Assembly (NCBI GenBank): GCA_023078555.1 | Contig: CM041201.1 | Location: 5,959,172 to 6,023,171, forward strand | DNA: 64,000 nucleotides | Reading direction: 5' to 3' | Origin: Ulva prolifera | Taxonomy: Eukaryota; Chlorophyta; Ulvophyceae; Ulvales; Ulvaceae | In this document: positions 1-11,393 of the stretch, one piece after another | Layout of the letters: every line of letters begins with the position of its first letter | Position numbering within the stretch: position 1 is the first letter of the stretch | Translations under genes and position numbers: made by a program | The notes under the pieces: generated by a model | Told to the model about the DNA's origin: nothing | Seen by the model: only the letters and a program-made list of their open reading frames with translations | Databases searched by the model: none

Positions 1-1112
1 CCGAACCTGACATGCCTTCTTTGAAGGAAGCACTCGCGAGTGCAGACAAGGATGCATGGTTGCGTGCCATGCAGCAGGAGGTAGATGCATTGGGTGAGCA
101 CGGAACCTTCGGGTTGTGCTGTATGCCTGCGGGCAAGCGGACTATCTCGGGCAAATGGGTGCTTAAGATTAAGCGCAGGCCTGCGGGTGAGCTTCAGCGT
201 TACAAGGCACGATGTGTAGCTCGTGGTTTTTCTCAGGTAGAAGGGATAGATTTCTTTGAGACTTGGTCCCCTGTCGGTAGTTATGCGATACTGCGTGTGT
301 TGCTGTCCATTGCTGCTCAAGAGGATTTGGAGTTTAGACACATAGATATTCAGTGCGCTTTTCTGAATGGTGAGTTGAAGGAGGAAGTGTTCGTTGAACA
401 ACCCCCCTTCTTCACAGACGAGACAGCACATGTATGGAGATTGTAAAAAACTTGTATGGCCTGAATCAAGCTGCTCGCGAGTGGCATAAAGCTTTAACAA
501 AGGTCTTAGCTGAGATGGTATTCGTGTGCGCACAAAGTGATCCAGGACTGTATGTTAGAACAGCTGGTCGGTGTTTTATTTTTTGTGGGTTGATGACTTG
601 TTCATTTTCAGCAGCTTTGCGGGGCTGCAGGATCTGGTTGATATCATTCTCACGAGACGGAGACCGGGGTGAAGTTGCATGGGCACTCGGCACAGAGATC
701 ATGCGTGATCGCAAATCCAAAACAATCATCATGACACAGCGAAACAAAATCCAGAACCTACTTGATAAGTACAGTATGTTTGACTGTCGAAAATCTCCCA
801 CTCCCTTAGTGCCGCGGCAACAGCTAAGGAGTGTGAAAGAGCATCCTGCCCTGGAGAAGGCCAGTGCTGCTGAGCATTCAAGGTTCATGATTGTTGTAGG
901 AAGCATCCTATATATTGCAGGAGTGACACGACCTGACCTGAGCTATGTGGCACATGCCCTGGCCCGGCACATATATAGTAGTATGAAGGAACATTGGTCT
1001 GCCGTGCAGCATGTAGCATGAGATACTTGTAGTCCACGAATAATTTAGAAATAACATTTATTGGCTCCAAGGGACACGGGTGTTTGCTAGAAGCTTTTTC
1101 AGATGCAGCCTT
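1..1112 (+). pseudogene. Family-A copia pol fragment (reverse transcriptase to RNase H), decayed
   Basis: The translated frames match the RT domain of the near-intact copia element at 32.2-38.7 kb almost residue for residue. They include the motif ISGKWVLKIK, the DIQCAFLNG block and the copia RT-RNase H junction. Frame is lost near 446 (a TAA where the intact copy has the codon before KTLYGL), and several more indels follow. The YVDD-like catalytic box is also disrupted (near 590). The fragment enters from the left edge of the window, so its 5' part is not seen. It is interrupted at 1113 by a solo LTR and resumes at 1461. It is dead coding sequence of an old insertion on the plus strand. Confidence 0.93.
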
Positions 1113-1460
1113 TGTCAGAAAAGCTAATAATTGTGCAGGGCGGACGCGCAGTCCTCGTTCAAGTCAGGTCAGGACAGCCAGCATCTCGTACCTGCTGCGC
1201 ACAGAGGTAGAACCGAGAGATGCTGAAAGGAGAGTGCTAATACCGTGAAACAGTAAAGAGAATGGTTACAGATCTCAGTGTGCACATGCTTACATGCACA
1301 CTGAACACACAAGGTTACGGCGGGAAACCCTCACGGGATCTCTCTCACTACATCGAGACAATCTCGGCTGGCGGCTTACCCCTGCACTGGATCCGCGGAT
1401 CGTCCGTGCATGGGTGCACCTATCACCACACTGCTGCCCGCAGGCTCATGCATTGTGACA
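1113..1460 (-). repeat. Solo LTR, copia family A, with 5-bp target duplication
   Basis: 348 bp, starting TGTCAGAAA and ending TTGTGACA on the plus strand. This is the reverse orientation of the family-A LTR, whose sense strand starts TGTCACAATGC. It is the same length as, and closely similar to, the LTRs at 32173-32520 and 38397-38744. It is flanked by GCCTT at 1108-1112 and GCCTT at 1461-1465. The copia RNase H reading continues directly across the insertion, so it landed inside an older pol and its internal part was later lost by LTR-LTR recombination. Confidence 0.93.
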
Positions 1461-1603
1461 GCCTTTGCGAATTCTGCGGATCTGAAATGTGTGTCTGGTA
1501 TGATTGTTCGGGTGTATGGGAACTGTGTTCTCTGGCGCTCATAGAAGCAGAGTATAGTGGTTGGGGATACAACAGAGGCTGCAACAAACTAGGTGTTTGT
1601 TAG
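1461..1603 (+). pseudogene. Copia RNase H remnant, downstream of solo LTR
   Basis: This continues the pol fragment ending at 1112. It encodes the degenerate stretch corresponding to FANSADLKSVSG and VYGNCVLWRS of the intact element, with an in-frame stop and then loss of similarity near 1600. Confidence 0.85.
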
Positions 1604-1722
1604 AGGTGCGAGTAGCTCTCGCTGCACACTTGGGTGCTTTGACTGAATTTGACCTAGTTTCGACGGAATTCATGACAGAATTCCCCCGCCGGGAAGACTT
1701 TGTCCCGAAGGCGGTAGAGTGG
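1604..1722. other. Unassigned sequence between repeat fragments
   Basis: I see no coding signal or recognisable repeat here. It lies between the decayed RNase H fragment and a truncated LTR. Confidence 0.4.
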
Positions 1723-1803
1723 CGTAGAAGGTATGGAAATGCATGCTACCTTGACCTGTAATAAGGACTGCGCGTCTGACCTGCATAGGATAGCGTTTCT
1801 GAC
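1723..1803 (+). repeat. Truncated family-A LTR (3' end only)
   Basis: The last ~80 bp match the sense-strand 3' end of the family-A LTR: a GGTATGGAA-like segment, GACTGCGCGTCTGACCTG, and the terminal GTTTCTGACA. The left ~270 bp of the LTR are missing. It interrupts the minus-strand gag fragment that begins at 1804. Confidence 0.75.
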
Positions 1804-2256
1804 AGCATCAAGCTGAGAGGCAGCTCGGGCAGCAACAGCATGCCCTCGGGTGCCGGCTGCAGGGCCTTGTGAGCTAGCATCAGCTCCTGCAGCCCTACCT
1901 GTGGCTTGAGCAGCCGCAGCCATGGCCGAGCGCACAACCTCGAGTCTTTGTGCTTCAGCCATAGCTTCACCATCAAAGTTTTTGATTGATTCGGGATTAG
2001 ACATCTTCCTGCAGCGAAAAAAATCTGCTTTCGCCAAGGGTCAAGTCGATCAAACCCGTAGGCTTTGACGACGCACAATCCTAAATCGTCGTCATTTACT
2101 TCACAATCAAACATGTGACAACCAATGACATTATGACGGTTGCTCCGGTGATTGATTACGCACTGATGACAATGCGGTTGCCCGTAGCGCCGCAATCATA
2201 TGACAACCACCTCATCGCGCAACTAATGCAGTGTCACAACACAATCACCGATACCA
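1804..2256 (-). pseudogene. Family-B copia leader, primer-binding site and gag N-terminus
   Basis: On the minus strand, the end of the LTR at 2257 is followed directly by TGGTATCGGTGA (2256-2245). This matches the initiator-Met tRNA primer-binding site typical of copia elements. A gag start (ATG at 2004) opens with MSNPESIKNFDG and contains GPAAGTRGHAVAARAASQL. That segment matches GPAAGTRRAQVAQAASQL in the gag at 13102. Coding ends abruptly at 1804 where a truncated family-A LTR has been inserted. Confidence 0.8.
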
Positions 2257-2630
2257 TGGTATAAACGAGATCCTATTATGTGTGCATTAGGAGGTTAGTA
2301 GTGCCTATACCTGGAGAGCCGCCAGGTCGTACAAAAGGTCACCACACAGATCAGGGAGTATATTGCAGTGGATGCAAGACAGTGCAAGAACCTATGGAAG
2401 ATGTAAGAGAACGGCAACTTCAGACTCGGATGCAAACGACCATATGCGACCATTCGTGCATGTCTACCGTGGCCCAATGACAATGGCCCGAGGCGAGCCG
2501 CTAACGGAGCACCCAAGTATGCTCATGCATACTATATTAACTCAACACGGGCTTGGCCCTTGGCCACCATACCCATGCGCAGACTTGCGCGTCATGCATT
2601 GCGGGTGTACCTAGACTCTGATTTATGACA
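2257..2630 (-). repeat. Family-B copia LTR (5' LTR of the minus-strand fragment)
   Basis: 374 bp. Its minus-strand reading begins TGTCATAAATCAG and closely matches the solo LTR at 24354-24728. It ends TTTATACCA, directly followed by the primer-binding site, so it is the 5' LTR of the element whose gag lies at 1804-2004. No matching target duplication is visible because the other end of the element is lost. Confidence 0.87.
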
Positions 2631-3382
2631 ACCCATGTCCTGATGAGAAGGAGGGGGTAGATCTTATACCTTCGTCGTCAACCCATTTGACAATGACGTT
2701 CTAAACTTGTCTCGAGGTAGTTTGCATCAGCGGCAAGATTCCTACACCCTAGATCCTTCAGTCCCGGCCGAAACTATATCGAGATAATATGGTGTCTCGC
2801 ACAATGCTCAGACTGATTAACATCCACAAACACGCCCTCTCGCTCACCAACGCACACAAACCCGTGAGCCCGTGTCGGCCTCTGGGGGATTTGCCAAGGG
2901 ACTACATATCACGTATGCATGGTAGCCAATGGGACACTGCCCAGTATTCTGTGGGTTACAACTTGCTCACGTGGACTCTGTCTATGAGGCGTAGGCAAGG
3001 TGTCGGCTGGCGGTCGTGGCGAAGTTGACGCTGGCAACAACCAACTTGATGGTGTTCAATTTGGGCGGACGTTTCGTATCCTGTTCTGGTGCTCTGCACC
3101 GCAATGGCGAGTGCCCCAATAATGGTTTTGACATGTTTATACCTGTGCACCACGTCATGCCGCCAGGTCTGCGCATGCGTATAAGTTGTACGGACGGGAC
3201 ATTTATGGGTTCTCACCACTCTGAGCGACGAGCAGTCCCGTCGACACATGCCGTATTTGTATCTCGATGGCTGCCTAATGTAACGGTTGGCCAGCATTGC
3301 TATCTCCGGAGATACCGCTCCAGGGCCTGTCCAGCTAAGATTTCTTTTTAAACGGTTGCATCTTTCGCAGCTTGGTTGATAC
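2631..3382. other. No recognisable gene
   Basis: Several overlapping open frames of 60-140 codons occur on both strands, but none shows a family motif or a coherent splice structure. The part just before 3383 should hold the promoter and 5' UTR of the ZNHIT2-like gene. Confidence 0.35.
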
Positions 3383-4833
3383 ATGCTTGATGAATCAGAG
3401 CGGCATTTACGGCTACCGTCAAGTTACGGGGAGCCTCGTCGAGACTTGTGCCATGTATGTGATAAGTGTTTCGCTGTCTACACTTGTCCAAGGTGTTTAG
3501 CACGGTACTGTGCGCTAGCTTGCTACCGCTCGCACAGCGAAGCTTGCACAGAGGTCTTCTACAGGTAAGCCACCATCAACTTCGCGCAAGTGCACACCAC
3601 CGTCGTTCATGTGTGTCCAGTCAAGATCTGCATATATAACGTTAGAACATCAGATTGTTCGCAAGTAGAGCTGTATGGGTACCCGCAACATGCAGGAACA
3701 ATGCTGCAACCGCCATGAAAGGAAACTTCGCGGACGCACATGTAAGAACTGCAATGCAAGATATTCTCAAAAGGCTGCACTTCCTGGATGTTGAAGAACG
3801 ATCACAGATGATCGCTGGTCGCCCTCCCGAGCACCCCGGCGACAAAGCGGATCTATTGTCCCAACTGAGCACATCGGCTTTGGAGCGTATATCCCAGATG
3901 GAAAGATCAGGGGATATCGACTTCGATGCGCTCCCGGCTTCAGATCAACGCGAGTTGTCACGTCTACTCGCTTCCACAGCAAGTGACAGTATCACTCCAT
4001 GGCAACCGTGGTGGCATGCCCCAGGCGTATCACAGATACAAGTGAATGATCACGGTCAAAGTCTTATATCGCCTTTCACGTCAGGACCTGATCATGAGGA
4101 CCCCTCTGACACCGTGGACTGCACTGGCTCTTCTCTAGCAGCAGATCCACCCTGCCCACCGGACCACGCCATCCCAAATCTGGCTGCCATCACCTCTGCA
4201 ATTCCTCATCCACAACTGCACTTGAGTGTGTTGCAGACTCTATTCGCATACTGCACCGCGATGTGTTTATATAATGGAGATCCTGAGGGTGATCAGCCTG
4301 GCTATGTGAGCACAATGTGGCAATTAGCACCCAACCTGTGGCAGACCACAACAGCGTCATCGCTACCTGCGACATTTAGTGCAGCGATTCATGACTCCAT
4401 GCATCGCCTGCGAGAAGAAGCTGCTGATGAAACTGCAGGGCGCTCCGTGTCCGTGCCTGAATTTGGTCGATGGGCATGGATGAGTGTAGCGTCAATCTGT
4501 GCAGCTGGCCGTGGAGCAGCAGTCTGCGCTATGGCAGATGTTTTGCGACAGCACCAGGCAGCCATAAGGGAACTGCGCAGCAATTCGGACCGTTCCCAAG
4601 CCGAGATGGCCAAACGGACAGGTACAGTATTTGGTAGGACGCTGAAAGCTAGTATCCAGAAGGCAAAGTTTCAGCTGACCTTTGTCAATGCTTGTCGAAA
4701 CGAGAGTTACACCTTCTGGGCAAATGAGATTCGTGGTATTGTAGAGCAAATACAACGTAGCAATGAACTGTCCAGCAATAATATACACAGAATGTTGTTG
4801 GTTGATCCATGTCAGCGTGTAACGTCAGCTTGA
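3383..4833 (+). CDS. ZNHIT2: Zinc finger HIT domain protein 2-like (ZNHIT2)
   Basis: Two exons, join(3383..3564, 3696..4833), give 439 aa; the intron is 131 bp (GTAAGC...TGCAG). Residues ~23-58 form a zf-HIT domain: CHVCDKCFAVYTCPRC, then YCALACYRSHSEAC, giving the paired C-x2-C and C/H zinc ligands. It is followed by FYR and, after splicing, a MQDILKRLHF segment, as in ZNHIT2 proteins. In other eukaryotes ZNHIT2 binds RUVBL1/2 with the R2TP co-chaperone and helps assemble U5 snRNP; that role is transferred by homology. The remaining ~370 residues are helical and weakly conserved, as is usual for the family. It converges tail to tail with NUP107 (133-bp gap). The start is the only in-frame ATG before the zinc finger. 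Confidence 0.82.
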
Positions 4834-4965
4834 AGAAAATTTTGAGAATTTTTACATGTTGATGTAGTCAAGATCACAGGGCATGCACTGACTACCACAG
4901 GTTGAAAGATGGAACAAGCATGCACTTAGCTTGAGAGTTTCATTTGAATCCCATGTGGCTACATG

Positions 4966-7900
4966 TTAAGACAAAGATGCCGAGGCTCGTCCATCAGCAC
5001 CATGTAGCATTGCTAACTGTGTATTTGCTAAGAATTCGCATAATTGAAATGTGCTCATGACCTCCAGGGCTCGCTCATTGACACACACCCCACACCCTTC
5101 CACAATATCACGCATATCCCTAACATCTGACGGACTCCCCGAAACAATGGCAAGCTGTGTGGCCCACAATTGCAATCTGGAGGATGCTATGCCCAGGTCT
5201 GCCAGCGCCATACGGCCAGCCATCGCACGTAAAAGTGAAAATCGCCCTAGTGTATCTCCATGCACATGTGCAGCATGGACTCCTCGCGTTGAATCATCAG
5301 TATGAACACCAATAGCGGTTTCCCACGTGTCTTGGGCAGCAAGTGCAGTCACTCCAAGCACCTCCAGTCGACTCTTATTCCTCGAGGTGCTGCCATGCTC
5401 CAGCAAATCCCCCCTGCATCAGCTCAGTGAAGATTTGGGATGACAGATTTGGAACAAGCAGAGGAAGGCATGGCATTGTGCCGTGCAGCCCTGACAAAGT
5501 CACTCAAGGCAATGCCCATATGCACGTGGTGATCATTCAATGCTGGAACACACCGCAGCAGGTCTGTGATTGCGGTTGCGAGGACATCTAGGCACACTCC
5601 CACCGCATCAGAGACCGCTTGTGGCTGGTCGGTGACGCTCACTGCTGCCCGCACTCTTGCACCAGAGAGAGCCACACGAAAGCGCACAGCAGCTTGTGGC
5701 TGCCTGTGACGATCACCCAGCGCCACTTCAATGGCTTCGGCTATGGCTTGCACATCGACTGAGTCTACAACTTCCTTAGGCAATCCTCTAGCATGCCACG
5801 TTGCACTCGAGTGCAGGCGCATAGTGAGCGCAGTCACAATTGCAGATGCAAGATCAGTCGCATCTGGTTCTGGCATCCCCACAGGTGCATCGAGTTCTGC
5901 GCTACTGCCCCAGACATTTCGCACAGGCTGTGCACCATCATGCACAGCGCTGCATGTACACACGCACATTTCAATCCCCATATCTCCTGAAAACATTCGA
6001 GGCACGTAGCAATTTCCGCTGAGAAGCTGTCTTGACCCAACACCTGCAACAGCAGACAGCACCTCTGCAATGCTAGCCCCCAACACAAAACCATTCGCTG
6101 CGACAGTCACCGCCCGGCTGAAACGGGCCAGCTGGTCCATAGCAGACAGGATGTCATGCCACTCCTGCAGCTCGTGGATGGCGCGCTGCAACGCAATCAA
6201 TAGCTGTGACTCCTCCTGCTGCTCAAGTAGTTCGCAACGAGCTACCACAGCATCCAACAGGTTGCGTTGCGAGATGGTGTCTATATCCTCATCTGTAGGC
6301 TGCTGAGCTGGCAATGGTACTTGGGAAGCGTAAGAGTCCCCAAACATGTGCTTCAACAGTGCATATGCAGAGTACTGGTACCCAACACCACAGATTGCGC
6401 TCCGTCGACATATGTCTAGCGCCACGAAAACTGCCTGCACCCGCACCGCCCCTGCTTACATGAGAAACGCTGTGCTGGTGTGGGTGCAATAACACAATCT
6501 GTAAGACAGAATAGGGCCGCATGTGCTGACGTCATCTACATGTTCGGCAGGGCCATTACCTGGACAGTGCAGATCCAACAGACATGAGCAGTTGCACCTT
6601 CTCCCCCCAAGAATGGCTCCAACATGTCCTTCCGCATCTGGAATGGAAGAAGAAGCCACTTGACCATCGCAACACGGTCAATATTACTGATGGTGATGCT
6701 GCGCACAGCTTCCCGCACAGTTTCACACAACACTGCATCGAATTGAACAGTCGTGCGCGGGAGGTGGGGCCGATCAGGACGCGGAGCTGCACCCGGGGCA
6801 TTGCAATGCCACGCCTCAAACCAGTGCAGCAGTGTCTCCAGTAATATGGAGCGTTCATGCCACGCCTCGGGGCTCAGCATGCTTGTGAAGCATTCAGCTG
6901 CAGGGGGCTCCACCACTAACTTTATGTTTCCCTGGATATGTGCATGCCACATTGATTTCATGTCACCTGTCGCCAACGAGGTGTCGAGGAAATCCTCAAC
7001 CCAAGTGGCCACTTGAGAGAGAATCAAATTCTGCAGGCTTACGATTGTAGCCTGCAGAGACACAGGTTATTTGCCGGAACAGCTGCAATCTGGGCAGGTT
7101 CATACTGTGATTGCCTTGCTGTCGGTGAGCACAGCAGTGCTATCCTTTGAGCGCTGATAGGCATCCGCAGGCGGCCCTGGCATAAGGGCAGTGATGCAGC
7201 TTCTCAGGGCAACGCTGGTCAGTGATGGCCGGAGCAAACAGATGTACTGCGGCAAGAGCTCACGGTGCACGCCATCTGGATGCTGAATTAAAGCCATAAT
7301 GTAGACATATGTGATGTGATTGATTGCCTCAAGCAGATGTCCGGGCAGGCAGTTGCTGAATGCGTTCCAGAGATGCTCAGTGTCCTCTGCACAGCAGCAT
7401 GCACACATACACTTCACCGACTGTACGCAGCTGCTATCACTTTGGCAGCGCAAAGGTGTAGCCACATGCTTGTGTGCGAGCAGAGAACGGACAGTAACGC
7501 AGGCACACCCGGGTTCCCTGGAATGGCTCCCAGGCTGACAAGCGCAAGCCCACAGTGAGCAGCGAATCGAATGCGGTGATGAGTGATAGTTGGTGACGCT
7601 ACAGGCATGTCAGCTACAGACAACATCTTCTCGAGGAGATCCCGCAGAGGGTGTTCTGTCTCTTCATTCTGCATCATGCTCAGGGGTGCCAGCGCAGCCT
7701 TTGCCAGCAACCGCTGAAAGCTGTGGTGCAGAGGTGCACCAATCCCCTCCACTGCCTCAATTTCGTTCAGCACAACCTGCAACACTGAAGAATGTTTGCG
7801 CTATAGCATTTGAGAAACTCAAGCACAGTGAGCATCACCTGCATCCATGATTCTGAACGTCACGGCCGAAAGTGAATCGTACACAGAGTAGCCGATGCCA

Positions 7901-9594
7901 CAGACGAGAATGATCAAATGCATGCGCGCTGTGCAACAGGAAAGGGTCGATCAGTGAGCTGCCAAGAATGTCATGGAGCACCAGAGGGGAGAAATACTAG
8001 AAGCCAAGCTGGTAAACGCAAGGCCTGCATCAGCGGGACGACGGCATACCGTAGCCTGCTCCAGAATGTCCCCATTCTTGCGTGTATTGGGCGGACCCGA
8101 AAGCTCAGAAGGCATGCTGACCAAAAAATTTTGCTGCCATGGGCGCAGACGGTAAGGCGCTGGTATGGTGTCATTGGTAGTCGAAGCGATATCTTCTAGC
8201 AGCCGTTGCTCCGGCTCACTCTGGAGCACTGCCCTGCCCCATGCCCACAGCCGGTCCTGCCATGATGTGCATGAAGCCTGACAGTGTTGCTCACTGCCTG
8301 CCAGGACCCCAAATATAGCCCTTTCGTACGCAGCTGCGATTGCTCCGATGCTTCCAGTACCAGACCGCTGGGCTGCCGCTGCAGCAGCTGCTGCACATGC
8401 TGCACGCCACCGCTCACGAACAGAGCATGCAGCATTCACATAGCTAGACGATGATTCATCAAAGCAACCGTGCCGGGCCAAGATATCAGCTGCAATGGCA
8501 GTGTGCTGAAACTGTACATCCCTTCTGAATTCTCCCTTCGTGGCAGCATCACCCACAGGTAGTAAACCCCACCCCGCAGCACCCATGATGGCTGCGCGCC
8601 AGCCACAAGAGGCTTTGATGCAAAGATTTGCTGCCAATGGCTCTGATCCAGCGCGCAGAAGTGTGTACACGGCTGACAGCATTTGCTCATCCTCTGCTAT
8701 GCAACAATGATCTGTTATCTCGGCTCTGGTCTGCCTGTACAGCCCGTATCACTGACAACAAAAATGTTGTAGAAGCTCTGAGCAATAAATGTCTGAGAGA
8801 ACTTTTGCAACGCACATCCAGCCGCAAACTGGATGACGATGGCAAAAAAACACGCTGGTTGATACGACACATACCAGCTGTTGGCATCTGGGTCCTGAGA
8901 CGAAAGATTGGAAGGTGTTGTAGAAATAATAAGTTGTTGTATAGCCTCTTGACGGGTGTACCCGGCGGTGACCCCAAATTCCTCCAGGCTGTCTGCAAGC
9001 TGACCAGTGGAGCGCCGAACTAGGTCCCGCATAGATTGATCTTCTAGCCAGGCAATTATCTGGGCAACGCGCCTCAAATCTGCGTGATGCATTGTAACAG
9101 ATACTATCTGCTGCATGAAGCTGATCATACTCCCATACCCTGGGTTTTCCGACGGGTTCACCGACACTGGACATGGACCGGACTTGGGATCATCACTGCA
9201 GTACACACCAGGCCTCACAGACCCAAATTAAACAATTTCGCCAACATAGCCACTCTCAGTCTCGGTGATCATGGTAAGGCGCGTTATCACCGACGGCGCG
9301 GTCATACCTGGAAAACATATGCGCTATCAAGGACCATGTATCGCACTCATCCCGAAGCTCTTGTAACTCCTCTTCGTAGCAAGCACGTGATGAATCATCA
9401 AAGTCGCGAGATAGATTATAAATTCGCCTGGACTCATGCTCGCATGCTTGCGCCCACTCCGTCACAGCTTCTTCTGGCGACAACATCCCTGTCATCAATT
9501 GGCCCAGAGTGAATGAGAAAGTTTCATCAAGGCTAATTTCGCGCTCTGGAGCAGCATCAGCATCCCAAGGTGGTGGGGGCGACAGCTCCGCCAT
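4966..9594 (-). CDS. NUP107: Nuclear pore complex protein Nup107-like
   Basis: Multi-exon minus-strand gene. Resolved pieces: exon 1 9308-9594 (ATG at 9594), exon 2 8875-9195, exon 3 from 8734 to about 7990. Later exons lie at about 7843-7925, 7450-7801, 7106-7400, 6550-7051, 5430-6460 and 4966-5417 (TAA at 4966). Introns 9196-9307 (112 bp) and 8735-8874 (140 bp) keep frame. Family landmarks in order: DECDTWSLIAHMFSR; IIAWLEDQS; DPDAN (matching the DPDA motif); YTLLRAG...LCIKASCGWRAA; YERAIFGVLAG...WQDRLWAWG; HHRIRFAAHCGL; INHITYVYIMALIQ; and an acidic helical C-terminus. Nup107 is a helical-solenoid scaffold of the Y-complex. The predicted ~1,350 aa is longer than typical homologues (about 900-1,100), the excess being alanine-rich C-terminal sequence. 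Several internal splice sites are uncertain. Confidence 0.78.
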
Positions 9595-10649
9595 CCCTGC
9601 ACACTTGACAGACACAAGATAATCTACATTTGACGATCAGCGTAACTTCGAATTTGTGATTTGCTACATGGGTCAGGGCAGATGGGCCTACATCGCTCCG
9701 CAGCGCTGTTTCAATATGTCGTCGCGCGAACTCGCTGCCCCGAGCTCGTTGTTGAGATGCCGGATGGGGAACCCCAGTAACCACATGATGTGACGCAGCT
9801 GCGCAACGGCTTGCCGCGGCAATGTACTTTTCCATACTGGAGCTGACAACCACTCTAGCCACAGGTCGCTCCGAAATAAAGGGGTTATATGACAGTCAAA
9901 TTAAGAGAACCTGCGCAGACAGGCACATACACTGCCGGAGTCCGGACACTGATGGTCGAATGTGCAGGGGACAGGTCTTATCTGCTGTCTGTGGAAACTG
10001 CATTATAGGCTTTCGATAATTCAGAAGCGCACACACTCCCCCTCACCTTGTGCGCTACTGAGCTAGGATCTCTCCTCTTCAGGGCTGCCGGAAGAGAGCG
10101 AGGGCGAAAGCCTTCGAGGTGGATGCCTACAAACAGCAATCTGGTTACAGGCGTGGTTCGGATGAAGGTATATACACATATAGACAGCCTGCGTACAAGC
10201 ACGAGATAGTCATGCACATTAATATTGATGTTCAGTCTTAGACTGGTGGTAGTTAGCTAAAGAAAGAAACCGGAGAAAGAGTCGGACCACTGTGCAAGGG
10301 GGCAATGACTGCAGCCAAGCGGCAACAGGCCGATGACTCATTGACGCAGCAAGCTTGCACGTGGCGGCGACCTCCCGGGGGCCGGGACGAAGGTTCTAGC
10401 GCAATCCTAAAGCATTCCTCACCAGCGACTACCATCAGCATTGGCTCGTAGTGTAGACACAGAGGCTACAGCTTTATTGGCGCACCTGGGTGCGCGACCT
10501 AATGGGTGGGAGTTTGGAGGGTGCGCGATGTGCCAAGTTGGCACTGCCAACGTACGCCGTCGGAAATGTGTTTAAAGGCTTTGATATAGTGTGTATGTGC
10601 GTATTGTGTTCATTGAAGACCGATTTGCTTAGTTGCGCGGGCTCCAGAG
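9595..10649. other. Upstream region of NUP107; no confident gene
   Basis: A 101-codon minus-strand open frame (9557-9862) overlaps the NUP107 start in another frame and has no recognisable motif. The rest holds short open frames only. The NUP107 promoter and 5' UTR should lie just above 9594. GGGTGCGCGA occurs at 10488 and 10519, part of a motif cluster that continues beyond the hAT element. Confidence 0.35.
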
Positions 10650-11393
10650 CAGGGCTCTACATGCCGGGTTTTTCCTGTTCGGAAAACCGAAGCCCTGCCC
10701 ATTTTTTTGTCGGGCTGGCCCGATATGCAGCCTGCTGGTTGTCGGGGTTCCTGACAACCCCTTCAGGTTCCGTCGGGTGTGTCACAAATAAATTTCGGGT
10801 GACTAGTATTAGTACGTGCTCATGCAGTGGACCAGGGCCAACTGTCACAATGCGTGAGCCTGCGGGCAGCAATGTGGTGACAGGTGCATCCATGCACGGA
10901 TGATCCGCGGATCCAGAGCAGGGGTAAGCCGCCAGCGGGATTGTCCCGGTGTAGCGAAGGAGATCATGTGATGGTCTCCCGCCGTAACCTTGAGTGTTCA
11001 GTGTGCATATAAGGATGTGCACACTATGATCTGTAACCATTTCTTCTTAATGTTTCACGTTATTAGCATCTCCCCGTTTAGTCTTCCTCGGTTCTACCTC
11101 TGTGCGCAGCAGGTATGGAACATTGGCTATCCTGACATGACATGTATAAAGACTGCGCGTCTGACCTGCGCGAATGGAGCATTTCTGACACCGACAGGAT
11201 TTCAGGATCCCGACAAGCTGTCGACCGATCGGCGTTTGTCGGGGGTCTTGAAAAGCACCATTGGCGGCCGTCGGGCACGCCCGACAGCACTCCCCTGGCT
11301 TGTCGGGAAAACCGACGGCTCGGTTCGCTCGCCGTCGGTTTTTTTGCTCTTTTCCAAAAAAAACCGGGAAACCGATCGGGATGTAGAGCCCTG
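10650..11393. mobile_element. Non-autonomous hAT-type element, interrupted by a solo LTR
   Basis: Terminal inverted repeats are CAGGGCTCTACAT at the left end and ATGTAGAGCCCTG at the right end. An 8-bp target duplication with one mismatch flanks it: CTCCAGAG (10642-10649) and CTCCTGAG (11394-11401). The CAGGG termini and 8-bp duplication are characteristic of the hAT superfamily. Without the 348-bp LTR insertion and its 5-bp duplication, the element is about 391 bp. The interior is a set of CCCGACAAGC-type palindromic segments shared with the hAT elements at 13697-14627 and 56045-59672. No transposase is encoded. Confidence 0.85.
10843..11190 (+). repeat. Solo family-A LTR inside the hAT element
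   Basis: 348 bp from TGTCACAATGCG to ATTTCTGACA. It is flanked by CCAAC (10838-10842) and CCGAC (11191-11195), a 5-bp target duplication with one substitution. Joining the flanks restores GGCC(G/A)ACAGGATTTC, which is present uninterrupted (as its complement) in the hAT copy near 59.35 kb. That confirms the insertion point. Confidence 0.9.

Noticed and set aside
5051..6306. Plus-strand frames opposite NUP107
   Set aside because: They are shadows of the minus-strand exons with no motif of their own.
9557..9862. 101-codon minus-strand frame overlapping the NUP107 start
   Set aside because: Considered as an upstream exon. No splice-compatible join or homology was found, and ATG 9594 gives a good N-terminus.
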